64,000 nucleotides of DNA. Source: Nicotiana tabacum. Lineage: Eukaryota > Streptophyta > Magnoliopsida > Solanales > Solanaceae. Below, piece after piece: positions 59,220 to 64,000 of the stretch. A program made the position numbers and the translations under genes. The stretch lies in NCBI RefSeq assembly GCF_000715075.1, contig NC_134080.1, positions 71,455,291 through 71,519,290 on the forward strand, in the 5' to 3' direction. Position 1 is the first letter of the stretch; each line of letters starts with the position of its first letter. The notes under the pieces were generated by a model, which saw only the letters and a program-made list of their open reading frames with translations, did no database searches and was not told where the DNA came from.

Positions 59220-62200
59220 TCAGGGTGGTGGGGCCCAGCCCCGATGTTATGACCTTCTAGCCAAGCCCGAGGCTGAGGCTTCAGATGCAGTCATTACAGG
59301 TACTATTCTAGTTTGTGATAGAGATGCTTCAGTGTTATTTGATCCAGGGTCTACCTACTCATATGTGTCATCTTATTTTTCATCGTATCTGGTCATGCCT
59401 AGTGATTTATTGAGTATTCCTGTTTATGTGTCTACACCGGTAGGTGATTCTATTTAGTAGATCGAGTCCATCGTTCTTGTATTGTGGTGATTGGGGGTCT
59501 TGAGACTTGTGTAGATTTGTTGCTTTTAGACATGGTCGATTTTGATGTTATATTGGGGCTGGACTGGTTATCACCTTACCACGCTATCTTGGACTGTCAT
59601 GCCAAGACTGTGACCTTAGTCTTACCAGATTTGCCCCGTTTAGAGTGGAGAGGAACTCCTGGTCATTCTACCCGCAGTGTTATCTCGTATGTGAAGGCTC
59701 GGCGTATGGTCGAGAAGGGGTGTTTGGCCTATTTGGCATATGTTCGTGATTCTAGTGCGGAGGTCCCTTCAGACCTGCCGAGTATGCCACCCGACATGGA
59801 TATTGACTTTTGCATTAATTTGGCTCCAAGCACTCAGCCCATTTCTATCTCGCTGTATCGTATGGCCCCGCTGGAGTTGAAAGAGTTGAAGGAACAGTTA
59901 CTAGACTTTCTTGAAAAGGGTTTCATTAGACCTAGTGTTTCGTCTTGGGGTGCGCCGGTGTTGTTTGTTAAGAAGAAGGACGGATCAATAAGAATGTGTA
60001 TTGACTAGCGGCAGTTAAATGAGGTTACGATCAAGAATAAGTATCCATTGCCAAGGATCGATGATTTGTTTGATCATCTTCAGGGTGCCAAGGTATTTTC
60101 AAAGATTGATTTGAGATCTGGATATCATCAGTTGAGGATTAGGGCATCCGATGTCCCTAAGATAGCTTTCCGCACTCGGTACAAGCATTATGAGTTCCTG
60201 GTCATATCATTTGGGTTGACCGATCCCCCAGCAGCGTTTATGGATTTGATGACTCGAGTGTTCATGACTTATTTGGACTTATTCGTGATAGTCTTCATTG
60301 ATGATATTTTGATATATTCCCGCAGCCGGGAGGAGCACGAGCAACATTTTAGAGTGGTTCTTCAGACCTTGAGGGATAGTCAGTTATATGCTAAGTTCTC
60401 GAAGTGTGAGTTTTGGTTGAGTTTAATTGCATTTCTGGGTCATGTTTTATCAGCAGAGGGTATTTAGGTTGATCCGAAGAAGATTGAGGCAGTCAAGAAC
60501 TGGCCTAGACCAGCATCAACTACAGAGATTCGGAGTTTCTTGAGATTGGCAGGCTACTATCGTTGGTTCGTAGAGGGATTTTCATCTATCACAGCCCCGA
60601 TGACCAGGTTGACCCAGAAGGGTGCCTAGTTCAGATGGTCAGACGAGTGTGAGGTGAGCTTTCGGAAGCTCAAGATAGCTCTAACTACGACACCGGTGTT
60701 GGTTTTTCCCACAGGTTCAGGGCCTTATACAGTTTATTGTGATGCATCTCGTATTGGGCTTGGTGCAGTGTTGATGCAGGATGGCAAGGTCATTGCCTAT
60801 GCTTCACGGCAACTGAAGATTCATGAGAATAACTATCCGATTCATGACTTGGAGTTGGCAGCCATTGTTCACGCATTGAAGATTTGGAGGCATTATCTGT
60901 ATGGCGTGGCATGTGAGGTGTTCATGGATTATAAGAGTCTTCAGTATTTGTTCAAGCAAAAGGAGTTGAATTTGAGACAGAGGAGGTGGTTGGAGTTGTT
61001 GAAAGATTATGATATCACTATCTTGTATCATCCGGGAAAGGCTAATGTGGTGGCCGATACGTTGAGTAGGAAGTCAGCCAGTATGGACAGTCTTGCTTAT
61101 ATTCTGGTCGGTGAGAGACCGCTTGCTTTGGACGTTTAGGATTTGGCCAATTAGTTTGTGAGGTTGGATATTTCTGAGCCTAGTCGTGTATTGGCCTGTA
61201 CGGTCGCTTGTTCTTCTTTATTGGAGCGTATCAGTGATCGGTAGTATGATGATCCCCATTTGTATGTCCCTAGAGACACGGTGCAACGCGGAGGTGCCAA
61301 GCAGGTTACCTTAGATGATGATGGAGTTTTGAGATTGCAGGCTCAAGTTTCTGTGCCTAATGTGGATGGGCTCCAAGATTTGATTTTAGAGGAGGCCCAT
61401 AGCTCCCGGTACTTTATTCATCTGGGTGCCGCGAAGATGTACCAGGATTTGCGGCAACATTATTGGTGGCGGAGAATGAAGAAGGATATCGTTGCATATG
61501 TAGCTCGGTGTTTGAATTGTCAACAGGTTAAGTACGAGCATCAGAGACCTGGTGGTTTATTTCAGAGGATTGAACTTCCCGAGTAGAAGTGGGAGCGGAT
61601 CACTATGGATTTCATTGTTGGACTCCTGTAGACTTGGAGGAAGTTTGATGAAGTATGGGTCATTGTTGATAGGCTGACCAAGTCAGCGCATTTCATTCCT
61701 GTGGCGGTCTCTTATTCATCTGAGAGGTTAGCTAAGATCTATATCCGGGAGATTGTTCGTCTTCATGGTGTGCATGTATCTATCATTTCAGATCGCGGTA
61801 CGCAGTTTACCTCGCGTTTCTGGAGAGCAGTTCAACGAGAGTTGGGCACCCAGGTTGAGTTAAGTATAACATTTCATCCTCAGACGGACGGGCAATCCGA
61901 GCGGACTATTCAGATTTTGGAGGATATGCTCCAAGCTTGTGTCATTGACTTTAGAGGCTCGTCGGATCGGTTTTTGCCTTTAGCAGAGTTTACCTACAAC
62001 AACAGTTACCAGTCGAGTATCCAGATTTCTCCTTATGAGGCTTTATATGGTAGACAGTGTCGATCTCCGGTTGGATGGTTTGAGCCGGGAGAGGCTCGAT
62101 TGTTGGGTACGGATCTGGTTCAGGAGGCTTTGGACAAGGTCAAGATTATTCAGGATAGGCTTCGTACAGCTCAGTCCAGGCAAAAGAGTTATGCAGATCG

Positions 62201-62650
62201 TAAGGTTCGAGATGTGACTTTTATGATGGGAGAGCGGGTATTGCTCCGAGTGTCGCCTATGAAGGGCGTGATGAGATTTGGGAAGAAGGGAAAGCTTAGC
62301 CCTAGGTTCATCGGTCCGTTTAAGATTCTTGATCGAGTGGGAGAGGTGGCTTATAGACTTGCATTGCCTCCGAGCTTATCAGTCGTGCATCCAATGTTTT
62401 ATGTGTCCATGCTCCGGAAATATCACGACGATCCATCCCACGTGTTAGATTTCAGCACTGTCTAGTTGGACAAGGACTTGTCTTATGAGGAGGAGCCGGT
62501 AGCTATCCTAGAATGGCAGGTTCGTCATTTGAGGTCGAAGAGTTTTCCTTCTGTTCGTGTTTAGTGGAAAATCGACCTGGGAGTCCGAGTCCGATATGCG
62601 AATCCATTATCTCCATCTTTTCCCCGACACAGATACTTCCTTCTTTTGTC
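59220..62650 (+). pseudogene. Broken pol of chromovirus 3 (PR-RT-RH-INT-chromodomain)
   Basis: The order is protease (LFDPGSTYSYVSS near 59335; DVILGLDWL near 59545), RT (59930-60470, FIDD at 60294-60305), RNase H (60654-61060; YCDAS, LELAA), integrase and chromodomain remnant. Integrase has its catalytic triad: Asp 61608-61610, Asp 61791-61793, Glu 61899-61901, the last pair 35 residues apart as in D,D-35-E enzymes. Frame-breaking stops: TAG for Tyr at 60007; TAG at Gln positions 60466, about 60628, 61137, 61152, 61242, 62463 and 62560; TAG for Trp at 61584; and one near 61630. The chromodomain (from 62490) starts normally, then is disrupted by the stop at 62560 and a small deletion. The longest surviving frame is 61701-62465. 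Confidence 0.92.
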
Positions 62651-62674
62651 CGTTCGAGGACGAACGGTTGTTTT

Positions 62675-62686
62675 AGAGGTGGAGAA
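62675..62686 (+). other. Polypurine tract of chromovirus 3
   Basis: AGAGGTGGAGAA immediately before the 3' LTR start TGTAGG. Confidence 0.82.
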
Positions 62687-63044
62687 TGTAGGCCATCACT
62701 TGTTTTAAAACTAAATTTCCGTGTTCTAAGGCCTTGAAAACCTCATTTAAAGTTACCTCGATTTGCGTGTGTAGTCTTGGCATGTAGTCGGAAAGCTTAA
62801 ATATGATAATCTGTGAAAAATGATAAGTTTTGATTATAAAATGAGCAAATTTGACTTCGGTCAACGTTTTGGGTAAACGGACCCGGACCCGCGATTTGAT
62901 GGTCCCGGAGGGTCTGTAGATAAATATGGGACTTGGGTGTATGCCCGAAATCAAATTCCGAGGTCCCAAGCCCGAGAAATGAATTTTTAAAGGAAATTGT
63001 TTTCTAGAATTGTTTAAAGAAATTTGATTAGAACACGATGGTAC
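62687..63044 (+). repeat. 3' LTR of chromovirus 3 (first 358 bases)
   Basis: Matches 54651-55010 of the 5' LTR, then stops at GGTAC where a new LTR begins. The unmatched rest must lie beyond the inserted element. Confidence 0.88.
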
Positions 63045-64000
63045 TGTAAGGCCCCAGAAAGTTTTTCCAAGTAACTTGAGATTTCGTCGTGCCAAGGTAA
63101 GCTAATTATTTTATTTTGTATGCAAATGAGGATTCATGATATAATGGATATCAATTGGATATGTTAATAAGCATATAAGTCATATTAGAGGTGAATTGGG
63201 GTCTAAGGAGTGGCCTAAGTCTAAGCCAAGTTGGAAAATTTCATATTAGACGAAAGTTGTAAATGAGTGCGCACAAGACCTCACTTTGAACAATCATATC
63301 TCCAGTTATATAAGGAATTGTGTGATGAACAACCTATCATATTAAAGCCCTTTGAGTCCAGTTTCCAACGCAATAAACCGTTCATCATTTGCAGGTGCAT
63401 ACAGAAAGTTATGACCATTGTACTAAGCATGTGTCACTAGCGTGCCCAGGTGCGCGATCGCGCTAGTGGACGCGCATATTGCGAAGCTTTCGGCCTTCGT
63501 CGCGCTACTTTAGTGCAACCAGGTGTGTGATCGTGCTAGTGGAAGGCTTTTAAATACACCTAAGGACCGGAAATAAGAGAATTTGAGACATTTCTCAAGC
63601 TTAGGGCTTCCTCTACACCCCCAACTCGACCAAGACATCCAATTGCACACCTAAGGTGAGTTTTTAAGTGTGTTTTCATGGTGATTTCACTTCTCAATCA
63701 CTAGTTACAACATGATTTTGATTGAATTTCATAGGATTTCTTCAAAATCTCAAGAACACCCCCAAAGTTGTCTTTCAAGATTTGGTCTACAAGAGGTAAT
63801 CTTTTACCCTTAGGCATACATATATGGAGTTATTATGGAAATATGAGTATGAATTAAGTATGTTAACTCATGGGATGGTGATTGGAAGCTATAGCTGCCT
63901 AACCTAGGTTGTGTTGGTGTTGTAGAGATTGTGAGATGGGTTATTGGGGTATGATTCTTGGGAGTAATAGTATTATGTATACATGCATGTACAAATTAGG
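63045..64000 (+). mobile_element. Start of a fourth LTR element, cut by the window end
   Basis: TGTAAGGCCCCAGAAAG at 63045 is a typical LTR start, inserted in the 3' LTR of chromovirus 3 after GGTAC. It contains GCGCGATCGCGC-type words (63450-63535). No coding sequence within the visible 956 bases. It could be a full element or a solo LTR. Confidence 0.65.

Larger units (their letters stand above)
54651..63044 (+). mobile_element. Chromovirus 3 (Ty3/Gypsy, Tekay/Del-like), 3' LTR interrupted
   Basis: Plus-strand element of the same family as chromovirus 2: 5' LTR, primer site, gag, pol, polypurine tract and the first 358 bases of the 3' LTR, which is then split by another LTR at 63045. The 5' LTR lacks its first 16 or so bases. 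Integrase retains all three catalytic acids, yet at least 17 in-frame stops make it dead. The rest of the 3' LTR should lie beyond the window. Confidence 0.93.

Overview
The window is repeat-dominated plant nuclear DNA. It most resembles Solanaceae, and a Nicotiana-like genome is my guess. The evidence is an intronless plant CIPK kinase gene, Tekay/Del-type chromoviruses primed by initiator-Met tRNA, a Tnt1-type Copia gag, a plant L1-type LINE with a DUF4283 ORF1, and a CCAGTATA-palindrome MITE I associate with Solanaceae. The genus is inference; no species marker is visible. I see one intact host gene. Nearly everything else is mobile-element sequence in several nested layers.

Layout. 1-9825: chromovirus 1 on the minus strand (3' LTR cut by the window edge), sitting inside an older LTR whose end lies at 9826-10779; another LTR fragment follows to 11669. 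11690-14857: SINE-like fragment, a palindrome-rich MITE and the upstream region of the host gene. 14858-16225: CIPK gene, 455 codons, no intron. 17258-31304: a probable three-layer nest. A Helitron-like element on the minus strand is split by an L1-type LINE (18404-30848), which is split inside ORF2 by a non-autonomous LTR element (20676-28069, 5-bp duplication CTAAT). 32939-34299: a short LTR element in a shared-LTR array (LTR, short internal part, LTR, short internal part). 34300-37162: broken Copia, then a separate LTR-like block. 38153-41106: a terminal-inverted-repeat element holding a PIF/Harbinger relic (38743-39769) and an AT-rich tandem repeat. 41302-52264: chromovirus 2, minus strand. 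54651-63044: chromovirus 3 of the same family, plus strand, so 2 and 3 form a large inverted pair. At 63045 another LTR interrupts the 3' LTR of chromovirus 3 and runs off the window.

How it fits together. The CIPK gene is the only sequence expected to serve the plant: a calcium-signalling kinase activated by CBL calcium sensors. All three chromoviruses show the order gag-protease-RT-RNase H-integrase-chromodomain, and all are broken. Their stops are mostly TAG at glutamine (CAG) positions, the expected footprint of methyl-cytosine decay at CHG sites. The most unusual signals are dense arrays of CpG-rich self-complementary words (GCGATCGC or GCGGWCCGC) in the LTRs of several families, and the nested element whose only long ORF is neither a recognisable gag nor pol. 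I found no bacterial genes, CRISPR arrays, rRNA or tRNA genes. Coordinates were read by eye; repeat edges may be off by a few bases unless a target duplication is given.
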